From Corynebacterium yudongzhengii (GTDB lineage Bacteria > Actinomycetota > Actinomycetes > Mycobacteriales > Mycobacteriaceae), in assembly GCF_003065405.1 (NCBI RefSeq), contig NZ_CP026947.1:1054001-1118000 (forward strand): a stretch of DNA of 64,000 nucleotides, given 5' to 3'. Positions 27,612-38,746 of this stretch are shown here, piece after piece (position 1 is the first letter of the stretch; every line of letters begins with the position of its first letter). The translations under genes were made by a program, and so were the position numbers. A model generated the notes under the pieces. That model was given only the letters and a program-made list of their open reading frames with translations, made no database searches and was not told the DNA's origin.

Positions 27612-27662
27612 TCTACGATGGTCTGAGTGTCCACACGGGTACCGTCATCAAGAGGATTGACC

Positions 27663-29477
27663 TTGTCTGCTGAAAATCGACGTATTGGGCGTGCGCGCCG
27701 CGCCTGGCCGAAGCGCGCGCTAGCCCTCTTCGGCGTGTTTTTCGTGCTGGTCTTCGGGCTGGTGTTTTTCACCGGAGACCGCTCGCCCGCCGCTAACCTC
27801 GGTATCGACCTGCAGGGCGGTACCCGCATCACGCTGGCCCCGCAGGGGGAAAACCCGACGCAGGAACAGCTGGATCAGGCGCGCCAGATCCTGGAAAACC
27901 GCGTCAACGGCATGGGCGTGACCGGCGCCCGCGTCGTCGTTGACGGCTCCACGCTGGTGATCACCGTCCCCGGTGAGGACGCCAGCCAGGCGCAGGCCGT
28001 CGGCCAGACCTCGCAGCTTTTGTTCAGGCCCGTCGCCCAGCCGGCGATGGCCGACCCGCTGCAGCTGCCGAGCGTCGCGGAAGAGATGGCCAACGATTGG
28101 GTGGAATACGGCGTCGTCACGCCGGAGGAAGCCCAGGAGTCGTTGGACCAGCTGTTTACCCAGTACAACAACTCTTTGCAGCAGCAAGCCCCGGACATGG
28201 AGCCGGTGGAAACCCCGACCATCGAGGCCGAGCCGCTGCCGGAGCCGGAGAACTCCATCGAGGCGGGCGAGCGGCGCGAAGAGGAGATCGACATGCTCCT
28301 CGAGCACCGCCAGTCGGATGACCCGACCGTGCAGTCGGCCGCCAGCGCGCTTCTGCAGTGCACCCCGGACCGCGTCGACCCGCTCGCGGGTACCGACGAT
28401 CCGGCCCGCCCGCTGGTCACCTGCGATCCCACCACCGGCCAGGCCCACATCTTGGAGCCCGCGCCGCTGCTCACGGGCGTCGATGACCCCGCGGGCCAGC
28501 GCCTCACCGGCGAGGAGATCGACACCGATCGCCCGATCACCGGCGGCTTCAACCCGGAGACCGGCCAGATGGAGATCAACTTCGCCTTCTCCACCGACGG
28601 AGAGGTCAACGGTTCGCAGACCTGGGCGGAGCTGACCAACGAGTACCTGCAGCAGCAGATCGCCATCACGCTGGACTCGCAGATCATCTCGGCGCCGGTC
28701 ATCCAGTCGCCGACGCCTTATGGTTCGGCCACCTCGATCACCGGCGACTTCACCCAGGAGGAAGCCAACGCCTTGGCCAACAACCTCCGCTACGGTGCGC
28801 TGCCGATCTCCTTCGCCGGCGAGCAGGGGGAGCCCGGCGGCACCGTGGAGACAATCCCGGCGCAGCTCGGCCAGGCGGCCATGGAGGCGGCCTTGATCGC
28901 CGGCGCCGTGGGCTTCGCGCTCATCGCCGCGTTCGTCTTCTTCTACTACCGCCTCTACGGTTTGATCTCTTTGGTTACGCTGGTGGTCTCCACCGCGTTG
29001 GCCTACGCGCTGATCGTGCTGCTGGGCCGCTGGATTGGCTACTCGCTGGATCTGGCCGGCATGGCGGGTCTGGTCATCGGTATCGGCCAGACGGCCGACT
29101 CCTTCGTCGTGCTCTACGAGCGCATCAAGGATGAGATCAGGCAGGGCAAGACGTTCCGCTCCGCCACGCAGCACGGCTGGGATCGCGCGAAGCAGACGAT
29201 CGTGACCGGTAACGTCGTCACGCTTATCGGCGCCATCGTGGTCTACATCCTCGCCGTCGGCGAAGTCCGCGGCTTCGCCTTCACCCTCGGCCTGTTGACC
29301 GCCCTCGACCTGCTCGTCACCTTCCTCGTGACCGCGCCGCTGGCTATCCTGGCCTCGCGCACGAAGTTCTGGTCGAAGGGCAGCGTCAACGGCCTGACCA
29401 AGATGTTCGAACTGGGCAAGAGGAAAAGAAGCAGCACGACCGCGACGCCCACAGCCGAAGAGACCGAGGTGAAGTAG
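27663..29477 (+). CDS. secD: Protein translocase subunit SecD
   Basis: A SecD of about 604 aa that uses the proton gradient with SecF to pull exported proteins out of the SecYEG channel. The first membrane helix (ALALFGVFFVLVFGLVFF) leads to the large extracytoplasmic region with GIDLQGGTRITL and the FTQEEANALANNLRYGALP motif. A five-helix bundle follows, including GLVIGIGQTADSFVVLYERIKDE. I prefer the TTG at 27663, since AAGAGG precedes it; GTG at 27627 is the alternative start (616 aa). Confidence 0.93.
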   Translation: MSAENRRIGRARRAWPKRALALFGVFFVLVFGLVFFTGDRSPAANLGIDLQGGTRITLAPQGENPTQEQLDQARQILENRVNGMGVTGARVVVDGSTLVITVPGEDASQAQAVGQTSQLLFRPVAQPAMADPLQLPSVAEEMANDWVEYGVVTPEEAQESLDQLFTQYNNSLQQQAPDMEPVETPTIEAEPLPEPENSIEAGERREEEIDMLLEHRQSDDPTVQSAASALLQCTPDRVDPLAGTDDPARPLVTCDPTTGQAHILEPAPLLTGVDDPAGQRLTGEEIDTDRPITGGFNPETGQMEINFAFSTDGEVNGSQTWAELTNEYLQQQIAITLDSQIISAPVIQSPTPYGSATSITGDFTQEEANALANNLRYGALPISFAGEQGEPGGTVETIPAQLGQAAMEAALIAGAVGFALIAAFVFFYYRLYGLISLVTLVVSTALAYALIVLLGRWIGYSLDLAGMAGLVIGIGQTADSFVVLYERIKDEIRQGKTFRSATQHGWDRAKQTIVTGNVVTLIGAIVVYILAVGEVRGFAFTLGLLTALDLLVTFLVTAPLAILASRTKFWSKGSVNGLTKMFELGKRKRSSTTATPTAEETEVK

Positions 29478-29479
29478 CC

Positions 29480-30598
29480 ATGTCCACTCAACAGACCGGC
29501 TCGCAGGGAAACTTCTTCGATAAGCTTTACACCGGTGAGGGCGGGATCGACTTCATCGGCCGGACCAAGACGTGGTACATCGTCGCCTTGGTGCTGGTGT
29601 TGATTTCGATCGGTTCGATGATCTTCCGCGGCTTCGACCTCTCCATCGACTTCGAAGGCGGCACGAAGGTCTCGATGCCCGCCGGCGACCTCGTGGTCGA
29701 GGAAGTCGACGAGACCTTCCAGGACGCCACGGGCGTCGAACCGGAGCTCGTGCAGATCGTCGGTGCCGGCGACTCCCGCCAGCTGGAGATCAACTCCGTC
29801 ACGCTCAGCGAGGAGCAGGCGCAAGAGGCGCAGCTCGCCATCGCGGAGAACCACGGCGGCGAGGAGCTTGGCGTCAACGAGATCGGCGTCTCCCAGGTCT
29901 CCGAGTCCTGGGGCTCGACGATCACCGAGCGCATGATCATCTCGATGGCGGTCTTCCTGGTGATCGCCAGCATCTACGTCGCGGTCCGTCTGAAGCGAGA
30001 GATGGCTATCGCGGCCCTCGCGGCGCTGGCCGTCGACGCCGTGCTCATCGCCGGCATCTACTCGCTGTTCGGCCTGGAGGTCTCGCCGGCCGTCGTTATC
30101 GGCCTGCTGACGGTGTTGACGTTCTCCGTCTACGACACGGTCATCGTGTTCGACAAGGTGAAGGAGAATACCCAAGGCGTGCTCAACTCGCGGCGCGCCA
30201 CCTACGGCGAGCAGGCCAACCTCGCGGTCAACCAGACGCTCATGAGGTCTTTTTCCACTTCGACCATCTCCGCGCTGCCGATCATCGCGCTGTTCGTCGT
30301 GGCGGTGTGGCTGCTGGGCGTCGGCACGCTGCGTGACCTGGCGGTCATTCAGCTCATCGGTGTTATCGAGGGGCTTGTGTCCTCGCTGTTCCTCGCCACC
30401 CCGTTCTTGGTCAGCATCATGAACCGCAAGAAGGCCTACCGCGAACACAACGAGAAGGTTGCCAACTACCGGGAGACCGGCGACGACGGGGAAGACAACG
30501 TCGATGAGGACCATGACGTCGACGGTAAGGACGAGAAGCGTACCGTCGTCACCCCCACCAGCAACACCGGAGCAACCTGGCGCCCGAACAGAGGTTAA
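29480..30598 (+). CDS. secF: Protein translocase subunit SecF
   Basis: A 372-aa partner of SecD. Helix 1 (WYIVALVLVLISIGSM) precedes GFDLSIDFEGGTK, and a five-helix bundle carries VIGLLTVLTFSVYDTVIVFDKVKEN, the segment equivalent to the SecD proton pathway. The C-terminal 50 residues are acidic and cytoplasmic. It starts three bases after secD. Confidence 0.96.
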   Translation: MSTQQTGSQGNFFDKLYTGEGGIDFIGRTKTWYIVALVLVLISIGSMIFRGFDLSIDFEGGTKVSMPAGDLVVEEVDETFQDATGVEPELVQIVGAGDSRQLEINSVTLSEEQAQEAQLAIAENHGGEELGVNEIGVSQVSESWGSTITERMIISMAVFLVIASIYVAVRLKREMAIAALAALAVDAVLIAGIYSLFGLEVSPAVVIGLLTVLTFSVYDTVIVFDKVKENTQGVLNSRRATYGEQANLAVNQTLMRSFSTSTISALPIIALFVVAVWLLGVGTLRDLAVIQLIGVIEGLVSSLFLATPFLVSIMNRKKAYREHNEKVANYRETGDDGEDNVDEDHDVDGKDEKRTVVTPTSNTGATWRPNRG

Positions 30599-30600
30599 AC

Positions 30601-32181
30601 GTGCACGTGAGAAAGCTAGCTCTCGCCGCCGTCGCCACGACCACCGCTGTAACTCTGGCCGCGTGCGGCGAAGAAGGACCCCCACCCGAACCCGCCACCA
30701 CCGAGTACTTCGGCTACCAGGTGGACAAGCCGCTTTTGACGTCGAACGCCGCCTCCTTAGAAGGCGTGAGCACCAACGCCGAGGCGCTGAGCGCCCGGCT
30801 GTACCCGGCGGCGTTCGTCTCCGGGCCGAGCGGGCAGTCGATCCCGAATTCCGATCTCCTGCTGGCACGCTCTGTGCATGGGCCTTCCTTTTCGGTGGAA
30901 TACCAGATCAACGAGGACGCGACGTTTTCGGACGGCGACCCCGTCGACTGCGTCGACTTCCAGCTCGCGCATACCGCCGGCACGACGCCGGAGCTTTTCG
31001 ACGCCCACCTGCCCCTGATGAAGCAGGTCGAGCAGTTCCAGTGCGCCGAGGGCTCGAAGCGCTTCCGCATCGTCTTCCGCGAAGGTGACGGTGGCCGTTG
31101 GCGCGAGCTTTTCGACGCCGGCTCCGTCCTGCCCGCCCATACCATCGCCCGCGAGGCCGGCCTGGAGCCGGGCCAGATGCACGCCGCCGTCAACGGGGAG
31201 GACGAACAGGCCCTCGCCGCGGTCGCAGAGGTCTGGAATACCGGCTTCGACTTAGCAGAGTTCAACCCGCAGCTGCAGGTGAGCTTCGGTCCGTACATGA
31301 TCGATCGCGTGGGCGCAGAAGGCGAGGTGGTCCTGGCCCGCAACCCGCACTATTCCGGCGATGATGCCGTGTTAGAGCACATCGTCGTGTGGCCGCGGGA
31401 GGCCGATTCCGAGCGCCTGCGCGCCGAGGGGGCCTTGCGCATTGCCGATACCCCCACCGCCGAGCCGGGATTCGATACCACCGGGTATGCGGTGGAGTCG
31501 GTCGTCGGCGAGCTGACTGATTCGCTGCGTATCTCAGACGAGGGCCTGTTCGCCGACCGCGATAACCGGCAGGCGTTCGCCGCGTGCATCGATAGGAAAG
31601 CGGTGGCGCGGGCGTCCTCGGAAGCTTCGGGGGTGGAGGTGCCGCCCGTGGCGGTGCACACCGTGCCGCACCTCGATCCGATCCGGGCACAGCTGGAGGA
31701 GATCGACTCCGCACACGCCGAGCCCGACTACGAGGCCGCCGAGCCGCTGCGCGGGCAGACGGTGCGCATCGGGTATCTGGGCCCAGATGAGCGCAAGGCG
31801 GCGATGGTCGAGGCCATCGGTGCCTCGTGCGCGGAGGCCGGGATCACCGTCGAGGACGCGTCGGCGGATGGCTCCACCCTGGCGGATCTCGAGGGAGGCA
31901 TCGACGCCTATCTGTGGGGCACGCATCCGATGCGCGAGTACGGTACGGTATCTGCGCGGCTGACGGAGGTTGATAACCTCCGTAAGGCCGAGGAGGCGAT
32001 GTGGGAGGAGCTGCCCTCGATTCCGTTGAGCGCGCAGCCCCGCACGTTCGCGATTGATGAAGATGCCAGTAACGTGGTGGTGTACTCGGGCCTGACCGGT
32101 ATCGGCTGGAATAAGGACCGCTGGCAGTTAACCGAAGACGAGGAATCCAGTGCCGAAGAATCAGAAGACGAAGTACAGTAG
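30601..32181 (+). CDS. ABC-transporter solute-binding lipoprotein (SBP family 5)
   Basis: A 526-aa lipoprotein with lipobox LAAC (Cys22). The fold is that of peptide/nickel-binding proteins of the DppA/OppA class: [24 protein letters not shown] near residue 100 and [23 protein letters not shown] near residue 230. No permease or ATPase genes adjoin it. It sits in the secF-apt-rel order as in mycobacteria, where the homologue is an orphan lipoprotein. The ligand is unknown. The C-terminus is Glu/Ser rich and overlaps apt by 32 bp. Confidence 0.85.
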   Translation: MHVRKLALAAVATTTAVTLAACGEEGPPPEPATTEYFGYQVDKPLLTSNAASLEGVSTNAEALSARLYPAAFVSGPSGQSIPNSDLLLARSVHGPSFSVEYQINEDATFSDGDPVDCVDFQLAHTAGTTPELFDAHLPLMKQVEQFQCAEGSKRFRIVFREGDGGRWRELFDAGSVLPAHTIAREAGLEPGQMHAAVNGEDEQALAAVAEVWNTGFDLAEFNPQLQVSFGPYMIDRVGAEGEVVLARNPHYSGDDAVLEHIVVWPREADSERLRAEGALRIADTPTAEPGFDTTGYAVESVVGELTDSLRISDEGLFADRDNRQAFAACIDRKAVARASSEASGVEVPPVAVHTVPHLDPIRAQLEEIDSAHAEPDYEAAEPLRGQTVRIGYLGPDERKAAMVEAIGASCAEAGITVEDASADGSTLADLEGGIDAYLWGTHPMREYGTVSARLTEVDNLRKAEEAMWEELPSIPLSAQPRTFAIDEDASNVVVYSGLTGIGWNKDRWQLTEDEESSAEESEDEVQ

Positions 32182-32707
32182 CGCGTCCGCAGCCATCTCG
32201 GAGAAGATCCGGCTGGTTGAGGACTTCCCGGAAAAAGGTGTCGTCTTCGAGGACCTCACCCCCGTGCTGGCCGACGCCGATACCTTCCACACCGTCGTCC
32301 GCGCCCTCTCCGAGGCCTGCCAGGAACTCGGGGCCGACGTGATCGGCGGCCTAGATGCGCGCGGCTTTTTGCTCGGCTCCGCCGTGGCCTATGACTTGGG
32401 CCTGGGTATTTTGGCCATCCGCAAGAAGGGCAAGCTGCCGCCGCCGGTGCACTCGGAGGAGTACAACCTCGAGTACGGCTCCGCGGCGCTCGAGATCCCG
32501 GCGAACCAGTGGGATCTCACCGGCCAGCGCGTCGTGCTTGTCGACGACGTCCTCGCCACTGGCGGCACCCTCGTCGCCGCCACCCGTCTGCTCGAAAACA
32601 TCGGTGCCAAGGTCACCGGTTATGTCGTGGTCTTGGAGGTCGACGGTTTGGGTGGCAGGGAGGCACTCGACGGGGCACCGCTCGTCGTTATCAACCAGGA
32701 CAAGTAG
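32150..32707 (+). CDS. apt: Adenine phosphoribosyltransferase
   Basis: A 185-aa purine salvage enzyme making AMP from adenine and PRPP. The PRPP-binding motif [14 protein letters not shown] is near residue 130, and family segments [16 protein letters not shown] and [10 protein letters not shown] are present. The GTG start lies 32 bp inside the preceding gene. A later start would remove only poorly conserved residues. It is directly followed by rel. Confidence 0.94.
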   Translation: MPKNQKTKYSSASAAISEKIRLVEDFPEKGVVFEDLTPVLADADTFHTVVRALSEACQELGADVIGGLDARGFLLGSAVAYDLGLGILAIRKKGKLPPPVHSEEYNLEYGSAALEIPANQWDLTGQRVVLVDDVLATGGTLVAATRLLENIGAKVTGYVVVLEVDGLGGREALDGAPLVVINQDK

Positions 32708-32716
32708 AATCAGACC

Positions 32717-34999
32717 ATGTCTCCTCACAGTGATCGGGTAGGTAGAACCAGCATGCGGAGTATGTCCGCGCGACTCGCCCGGTCCCTGACAGGAAACGGG
32801 CGCACGCGGATTAACCCGGTGCTAGACCCGCTGTTGTCGGTGCACCGGCGGTTTCACCCGAAGATCGACGCCGAGGTGCTCTCCCGCGCCTACGAGCGCG
32901 CCGAGGCCCTGCACGAGGGCGTGCGCCGCAAGTCCGGCGATCCCTATATCACCCACCCGCTCGCGGTGGCGACGGTCTGCGCCGAGATCGGCATGGACAC
33001 CACGACGCTCGTGGCGGCGCTCTTGCACGACACCGTCGAGGACACCGACTACACGCTCGACGAGCTGACCGACGAGTTCGGCCCCGAGGTCGCCCGGCTT
33101 GTCGACGGTGTCACCAAGCTGGACAAGGTCGCACTCGGTGCGGCCGCCGAGGCGGAGACGATTAGGAAGATGATCGTCGCGATGGCGGAGGACCCGCGGG
33201 TGCTCGTCATCAAGGTCGCCGACCGCCTGCACAACATGCGCACCATGCGCTTTCTGCCGCCGGAGAAGCAGGCGAAGAAGGCCCGCCAGACCCTCGAGGT
33301 GATCGCCCCGCTGGCGCACCGCCTCGGCATGGCCAGCGTCAAGTGGGAGCTTGAGGATCTCTCTTTCGCGATTTTGTATCCCAAGAAGTACGACGAGGTG
33401 GTCCGGCTCGTCGCCGACCGCGCGCCCTCGCGGGACCGCGCGCTCAAAGAGATCAGCGAGAAGCTCTCCGCCGCGCTGAATTCGAACGGGATCAGCGCCG
33501 AGGTGCAGGGCCGACCGAAGCACTACTGGTCGATCTATCAGAAGATGATCGTCGGCGGCCGCGAGTTCGATGAGATCTTTGATCTGGTGGGCCTGCGCAT
33601 CCTCGTCGATTCCATCAACGACTGCTACGCCGCGATCGGCGTGGTCCACTCGCTGTATGCGGTGTTGCCGGGGCGTTTCAAGGACTACATCTCGAACCCG
33701 CGCTTCGGGGTGTATCAGTCGCTGCACACCACGGTGATGTCGACGAGCGGGCGCCCCCTTGAGGTACAGGTGCGCACGCACGAGATGCACTACAACGCCG
33801 AGTTCGGCGTGGCCGCGCACTGGCGCTACAAGGAGACCAAGGGCTCGCACCGCGGGGATCAGGCGGAGGTCGAGCAGATGGCGTGGATGCGTCAGCTGCT
33901 CAGCTGGCAGAAGGAAGCCGCCGACCCGAACGAGTTCCTCGACTCGCTGCGCTACGACCTGACCAGCAGCCAGATCTTCGCGTTCACCCCAAAAGGCGAC
34001 GTGATCAACCTGCCGGCGGGAGCGACCCCGGTGGACTTCGCCTACTCGGTGCACACCGAGGTCGGCCACCGCTGCATCGGGGCGAAGGTCAACGGCAAGC
34101 TCGTGGCCCTCGAATCGGAGCTCAACTCCGGTGACCGGGTGGAGATCTTCACCTCGAAGGACGAAAACGCGGGGCCCTCGCGGGACTGGCAGGATTTCGT
34201 GGTCTCGCCGCGCGCGAAGACGAAGATCCGGCAGTGGTTCGCGAAGGAGCGCCGCGAGGAACACCTCGAGGCCGGCCGGGACGCCTTGGCCGCCGAGGTC
34301 CAGCGCGGCGGGCTGCCCATGCACCGGCTGTTTACGTCGGAATCGATGAAGCAGATCGCCACGCAGCTGCACTACCCGGACATCGACGCCCTCTACACGG
34401 CGATCGGCGCGGGCCATGTCTCGGCGCAGCACGTCACGCAGCGCCTCACCGCGATGTTCGGTGACGAGGACGACGCCGTCGACGAGCTCGCCGCGCGCAC
34501 CCCGATGACCCAGCTGCTCGAGCAGCGCGAGCGTCAGGTCGAATCGACCTCCGGCATCCTGGTCGAGGGCAGCCCAGATGTGATGGCGAAGCTGGCGAAG
34601 TGCTGCCAGCCGGTGCCGGGCGACGAGATCTTCGGCTTCGTCACCCGCGGCGGGGGGGTATCGGTCCACCGGGCGGACTGCACGAACGCGGCGAAGCTCA
34701 AAGAGGAGCCGCAGCGGCTGATCACCGTCTCCTGGGCCTCGGAGGAGGGTGGCGACGGCAGTTTCGCCGCCACCTTGCAGGTCGAGGCACTCGATCGCCA
34801 TGGTCTCTTATACGAGCTCACCAAGGTCTTGAGCGAGCAGAAGCTGCAGGTGACCGCGATGAGCTCGCAGTGCGACGACGATGACGTGGCGACGATCCGG
34901 CTGACCGTCGCCGTGCACGACACCCGGCAGCTGGGAGATCTGATCACCCGGCTGCGCAACACCGAGGGTGTCTTCGATGTCTTCCGAGTGACCGCCTAA
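32717..34999 (+). CDS. rel: Bifunctional (p)ppGpp synthetase/hydrolase
   Basis: A 760-aa long-form RelA/SpoT homologue, the master enzyme of the stringent response. Order: HD hydrolase domain ([41 protein letters not shown]), synthetase domain ([32 protein letters not shown]), TGS ([24 protein letters not shown]), helical region, zinc-finger-like [17 protein letters not shown], and a C-terminal ACT domain. Both active sites look intact. Confidence 0.97.
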   Translation: MSPHSDRVGRTSMRSMSARLARSLTGNGRTRINPVLDPLLSVHRRFHPKIDAEVLSRAYERAEALHEGVRRKSGDPYITHPLAVATVCAEIGMDTTTLVAALLHDTVEDTDYTLDELTDEFGPEVARLVDGVTKLDKVALGAAAEAETIRKMIVAMAEDPRVLVIKVADRLHNMRTMRFLPPEKQAKKARQTLEVIAPLAHRLGMASVKWELEDLSFAILYPKKYDEVVRLVADRAPSRDRALKEISEKLSAALNSNGISAEVQGRPKHYWSIYQKMIVGGREFDEIFDLVGLRILVDSINDCYAAIGVVHSLYAVLPGRFKDYISNPRFGVYQSLHTTVMSTSGRPLEVQVRTHEMHYNAEFGVAAHWRYKETKGSHRGDQAEVEQMAWMRQLLSWQKEAADPNEFLDSLRYDLTSSQIFAFTPKGDVINLPAGATPVDFAYSVHTEVGHRCIGAKVNGKLVALESELNSGDRVEIFTSKDENAGPSRDWQDFVVSPRAKTKIRQWFAKERREEHLEAGRDALAAEVQRGGLPMHRLFTSESMKQIATQLHYPDIDALYTAIGAGHVSAQHVTQRLTAMFGDEDDAVDELAARTPMTQLLEQRERQVESTSGILVEGSPDVMAKLAKCCQPVPGDEIFGFVTRGGGVSVHRADCTNAAKLKEEPQRLITVSWASEEGGDGSFAATLQVEALDRHGLLYELTKVLSEQKLQVTAMSSQCDDDDVATIRLTVAVHDTRQLGDLITRLRNTEGVFDVFRVTA

Positions 35000-35041
35000 G
35001 GTATCGCGAACATGAATACTTTCCGAAGGGAAGGTAAAATC

Positions 35042-35067
35042 CCAGGAATCTGCTGATTCATACCTGG
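35042..35067 (+). other. Imperfect hairpin in the leader before the 5'-nucleotidase gene
   Basis: GAATC-TGCT-GATTC forms an inner stem, extended after an ATA bulge by CCAG/CTGG. No T tract follows, so it is not an obvious terminator for rel. It may be a regulator site or a leader structure. Confidence 0.3.
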
Positions 35068-35137
35068 CAGGAACCTGAGCGGTGGGTAAAGACTTACATG
35101 CAACCTTGTAACGTTTCTGCATAGGAGAGTCTTTCCC

Positions 35138-37192
35138 GTGTCTCCGTACCGTCGCTTTGGGCGCCTGCTCGCCATCTCCACCGCGACCACCGTCGCTGTG
35201 GCCAGCACCGGCGTGGCTGTTGCTCAGGAAAACCAAACTGTCTCTTTCTCGATCACCAACTTCACCGACCTCCACGGCTACCTCGAGCCGGGGGAGGGAG
35301 ATGACAAGGCCGGCGAGCCCATGGGTGTCGCGAACCTCGCGGCGCTCATGGATCACCTCGGCCAGGACAACGATCACCAGATCCGCACCACTTCGGGTGA
35401 CAACGTCGGCGGTTCGGCGCCGATCTCCGCCATCCAGGACGATGAGCCGACCATCGAGGCGACCAACGCTATGGGTATCGACGTGTCGGCCGGCGGCAAC
35501 CACGAGTTCGACAAGGGCTACGACGATGTGGTCAACCGCATCATCCCGAACTCTGATTACCCGATCCTCGGCGCGAACGTCGAGGGCGCCGACGAGCTCG
35601 CCCCCTCCGCCGTCGAGGAGTTCGACGGCGTCAAGGTCGGCTTCGTGGGCACCGTGACCGACAAGACCCCGAACAAGGTCTCCCCGTCGGCCATCGAGGG
35701 ACTCACCTTCACCGATCCCGTCACCGCCGCCAACGCTGAGGCCGAGCGGCTGAAGACCAGCGGCGAGGCCGACATCGTCGTCGTCCTGCAGCACGAGGAC
35801 ATCGTCTCCCACTCCGGCTTCAACGAGCACGTCGACGCCGCCTTCGGCGGCGACAGCCACGTCCTGCACGACCCAGAGGACAACCGGGCTCAGGCTTATG
35901 AGTACGGCAAGAACCTCATCGAGGTCGAGTTCACCTACGACGTCACCGCCGGTGAGATCACCGAGACCGAGTGGGGCGTCTACGACTACGCCGACGTCAT
36001 CGAGCTGGGCCTCGCCCCGGAGCCGACCGTCCAGGCAATCGTCGATGAGGCGGCGGAGCAGTTCGAGATCCTCGGCCAAGAAGTCGTGGCCACCATAGAG
36101 AACGACTACTTCCGTGGCTCCAACCCGAACGGTGCGCCCGGGACAAACCGCGGTGTCGAGTCGACCCTCAACAACATGTTGGCCAACTCCAACTGCATCG
36201 CCATGAACGAGTTCCTGGGCGGCGGCGACCAGATCGATCTGGGCCTGATGAACGCGGGCGGCGTCCGTGCCGACCTCGCCGCTGGTGACGTCACCTTCGA
36301 AGACGTCATCACCGTCCAGCCTTTCGGCAACAACCTGGCCTATGCGACGCTCTCCGGCCAGGCGATCCTGGACGCGCTGGAGAGCCAGTGGAAGGATCCG
36401 CAGGAATCGCGCCCGCGCCTGTCGCTGGGTGTGTCCGATAACGTCTTCTACTCCTACGACCCGACCGCGGAGCAGGGCGAGCGCATCAACACCGTCTACA
36501 TCGACGGCGAACCGCTGGACCCGAACGCTGACTACACCGTCGCTACCGCCACCTTCCTCTTCGAAGGCGGCGACGACCACATTAAACCGGAAGAGGTCCG
36601 CGACCTGACCGACGTCGGCTTCCTCGACTCCCAGGCCTTCGCTGATTACCTTGCCCTAGAGGGGCACCCGACCTACCGCTCTGGCCAGGGAGAAATCGGC
36701 ATCACTGGCCACGAGGAGCTTGTCCCGGGTGAGACCGCGACCCTCGAGCTGTCCTCTCTGAACTACTCCAGCGAGGGCGAGCCGCAGGCGCAGGAGGTCA
36801 CCGTCACGCTCGGTGATGCGACCGCCACCGCTGAGATCGACAACACCACCACCGCCGAGGATGCCGGTTACGGCGAGAACGGACGCGCTACCGTCGAGAT
36901 CGACGTCCCGGCTGATGTCCAGGACGGCCAGGAGCTGCGGATCACCACCGATGCCGGCACCGAGATCCTGGTTCCGGTCAAGGTTGCTGGCGAGCCGGGT
37001 ACGCCTGGTCAGTCGAGTGCTGCTGGCAGCGCGAACGGTCTGAGCGCTGGTTCTTCGCAGTTTTTGACGATTGCCACCGTCCTCGCTGTCCTCGGTGGCG
37101 TTGCCTGGTTCGTCTGGCCGGTTCTGTCTGAGATCGCCTCCCGCTTCGGTTTCTCCTTCCCGCAGCAGCCGGCGCTGCCGATGTCGTCCTAG
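35138..37192 (+). CDS. Exported, membrane-anchored 5'-nucleotidase / metallophosphatase
   Basis: A 684-aa UshA-like enzyme. A signal peptide (about 1-29) is followed by the calcineurin-type metallophosphatase domain: FTDLHGYLEPG, TSGDNVGGSAP, GGNHEFDKG, LQHEDIVSHSG and GGDSHVL. The 5'-nucleotidase C domain has NAGGVRADL and FGNNLAYATLSG, and the C-terminus has a membrane helix (IATVLAVLGGVAWFVWPVL). It likely releases phosphate and nucleosides from external nucleotides. GTG start preceded by AGGAGAG. Confidence 0.92.
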   Translation: MSPYRRFGRLLAISTATTVAVASTGVAVAQENQTVSFSITNFTDLHGYLEPGEGDDKAGEPMGVANLAALMDHLGQDNDHQIRTTSGDNVGGSAPISAIQDDEPTIEATNAMGIDVSAGGNHEFDKGYDDVVNRIIPNSDYPILGANVEGADELAPSAVEEFDGVKVGFVGTVTDKTPNKVSPSAIEGLTFTDPVTAANAEAERLKTSGEADIVVVLQHEDIVSHSGFNEHVDAAFGGDSHVLHDPEDNRAQAYEYGKNLIEVEFTYDVTAGEITETEWGVYDYADVIELGLAPEPTVQAIVDEAAEQFEILGQEVVATIENDYFRGSNPNGAPGTNRGVESTLNNMLANSNCIAMNEFLGGGDQIDLGLMNAGGVRADLAAGDVTFEDVITVQPFGNNLAYATLSGQAILDALESQWKDPQESRPRLSLGVSDNVFYSYDPTAEQGERINTVYIDGEPLDPNADYTVATATFLFEGGDDHIKPEEVRDLTDVGFLDSQAFADYLALEGHPTYRSGQGEIGITGHEELVPGETATLELSSLNYSSEGEPQAQEVTVTLGDATATAEIDNTTTAEDAGYGENGRATVEIDVPADVQDGQELRITTDAGTEILVPVKVAGEPGTPGQSSAAGSANGLSAGSSQFLTIATVLAVLGGVAWFVWPVLSEIASRFGFSFPQQPALPMSS

Positions 37193-37232
37193 AGCGTTCG
37201 ACCGCTAGGCCGCTAGTCTGCGCAATCCGATG

Positions 37233-37262
37233 AGCGCCTCGCCTTTGGGCGGGGCGCTTTTC
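37233..37262 (+). terminator. Strong rho-independent terminator after the 5'-nucleotidase gene
   Basis: An 11-bp GC-rich stem (AGCGCCTCGCC / GGCGGGGCGCT, one T-G pair) with a TTTG loop is followed by TTTTC. It closes the core region before the accessory island. Confidence 0.9.
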
Positions 37263-37539
37263 TTATCCATTTTCTTGGCTGTGGGGGGACGTAAGCGTGA
37301 CGGGGGTGCGGCGAGTTTATGCCATGGCATAGAAGGGGAGTGCCAACTTTTCCAGCGAGGTGTGCGAGGGACTATGCGGCCGCATAATGAGGGGAGGAGA
37401 CGTTGAGAGATTATGCCGTGGCATAGTTTCTGCGGTTCCGATCGAATCCATTGCCTTCCGGAAACGTGGTGGGGCGCCGCGAGGTTCGCTTTGGCTTTAT
37501 ACTCCGTGCGGGCGGACTTCGGGGTGACGGGGTCAGCCG

Positions 37540-37627
37540 AATCGCGTCGGGATTTATGCCATGGCATAAACGAACCCTCCGCGGTCGGCCCCGTTCCGGC
37601 TGGACTCCGATTACGCACGTGCGTAAA
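37540..37627. repeat. Two-palindrome cassette, copy A
   Basis: GCGTCGG, a TATGC..GCATA palindrome, TAAACGAA, then CCCGTTCCGGC and TCCGATTACGCACGTGCG. The two palindromes start 57 bp apart. Copy B at 38660-38746 has the same order with diverged middle bases. Confidence 0.75.
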
Positions 37628-38659
37628 AATGTCAGATACGTTTGTTGGTAGCGTTTCTCCAGCAAGACGGTAGTGACGGTTTCCGGGTAGTTGGCAAAAG
37701 CCGCCCCGGCTGCCACGTCCCAGCCTCGGCGGCGCAGACTCCCCAACCCTCAGCAAACCCCGAGCGCGGCGGTACCAGTGCTCGCCGCACGGCGCACTCG
37801 GCAGCGGGGACGGGTGCGACGCCACCAAGGGAGTCGACGGCGTTTTACGCAGGTGCGGAAAAACCAGAGGTCTCGAATGACAGTGTGTCTCGTGTGTCTA
37901 TTAATTCCCCGGGATTCATCGATTTCCGATTACGCACGTGCGTAGAGCTTTCGGCCCGTACTATGCCGCGGCAGAGTGAGTCAGGGGCTGTTCTGGTCGT
38001 AGTGTCGACTCAGTGGGCCTGTTATGGGCGAAGGGCAAGCGACGACAGCCGCTCCTGTGTCTCTTCTTCACCTCCGCCAGTAGCCCAAGGCGGCGATCCA
38101 GGGATTCCCTTCGAGCTGATCGCCAGGGTGCGAGAAACACTTCGGCCGGCGTATTCCGACGAGTGAGACTCCGCGGGGGCGGACAACGTGGTATGAGGCG
38201 TATCGTCGTGGTCTCTGTGCGCCTGAGAAGAAGAATTCCCTCCCGCATTGCTGACACAGGAAACGCCGAACTGCGAGGCCTCCACATCTGAGATGGGAGT
38301 CGGAGCTAGGGGTGCTACCAGGTAGACGGAACTCCACTACCAACTACGCGGGCACACGCTATTCCCTACCCCCAACCAGCAAAACCAGAAACCGAAGATG
38401 AACATGTGACTCACGTGGTCTAGACCTGCTTTGAGCCGTCCTGGATTACGCACGTGCGTAAAAACTAGAGGCCTGGAGCGAAAAATGCGACTCACGCGCT
38501 GTTGCTCCGCCCGCTTTCGGTTGTCCTGGGGTTACGCACATGCGTAATTCCTTTGGCTTTCTGTCCGGGAACCGAGACCTAACTCTAGGGCGTCTCAGCT
38601 TGCGACCATATAGTGATTCGGTTTCCGAAAGCCTTTTGAGGTGAGTTGGGCGAGCCGGA

Positions 38660-38746
38660 CTGCGTCGGAATTATGTCGTGGCATAAACGAAGAAATTCCG
38701 GAGCTGATCCCGTTCCGGCCGAATTCCGATTACGCACGTGCGTAAT
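38660..38746. repeat. Two-palindrome cassette, copy B
   Basis: It has the same layout as copy A: GCGTCGG, TATGTCGTGGCATA, AACGAA, CCCGTTCCGGC and TCCGATTACGCACGTGCG, with palindrome starts 59 bp apart. A further perfect GGCC-core palindrome follows at 38759. Confidence 0.75.

Noticed and set aside
32822..34801. A 659-codon minus-strand frame opposite rel
   Set aside because: It mirrors the codon positions of a clear rel gene and shows no domain; typical of high-GC antisense frames.
35000..35040. Terminator after rel
   Set aside because: CTTTCC/GGAAGG-type symmetry is weak and no T tract follows.
37205..38343. Several 60-200 codon frames in the palindrome region, including one with CQQCGREF (38068-38343, minus)
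   Set aside because: They overlap one another on both strands, cross the palindromes, and lack ribosome sites. The CxxC-like piece resembles a zinc ribbon but only one Cys pair is present, so I treat it as chance or a very old remnant.
37612..38744. parS-like ParB sites, because of the CACGTG centre
   Set aside because: The arms are TTACG/CGTAA, not the TGTTNC/GNAACA arms of bacterial parS, and other copies have CATG or GGCC cores.
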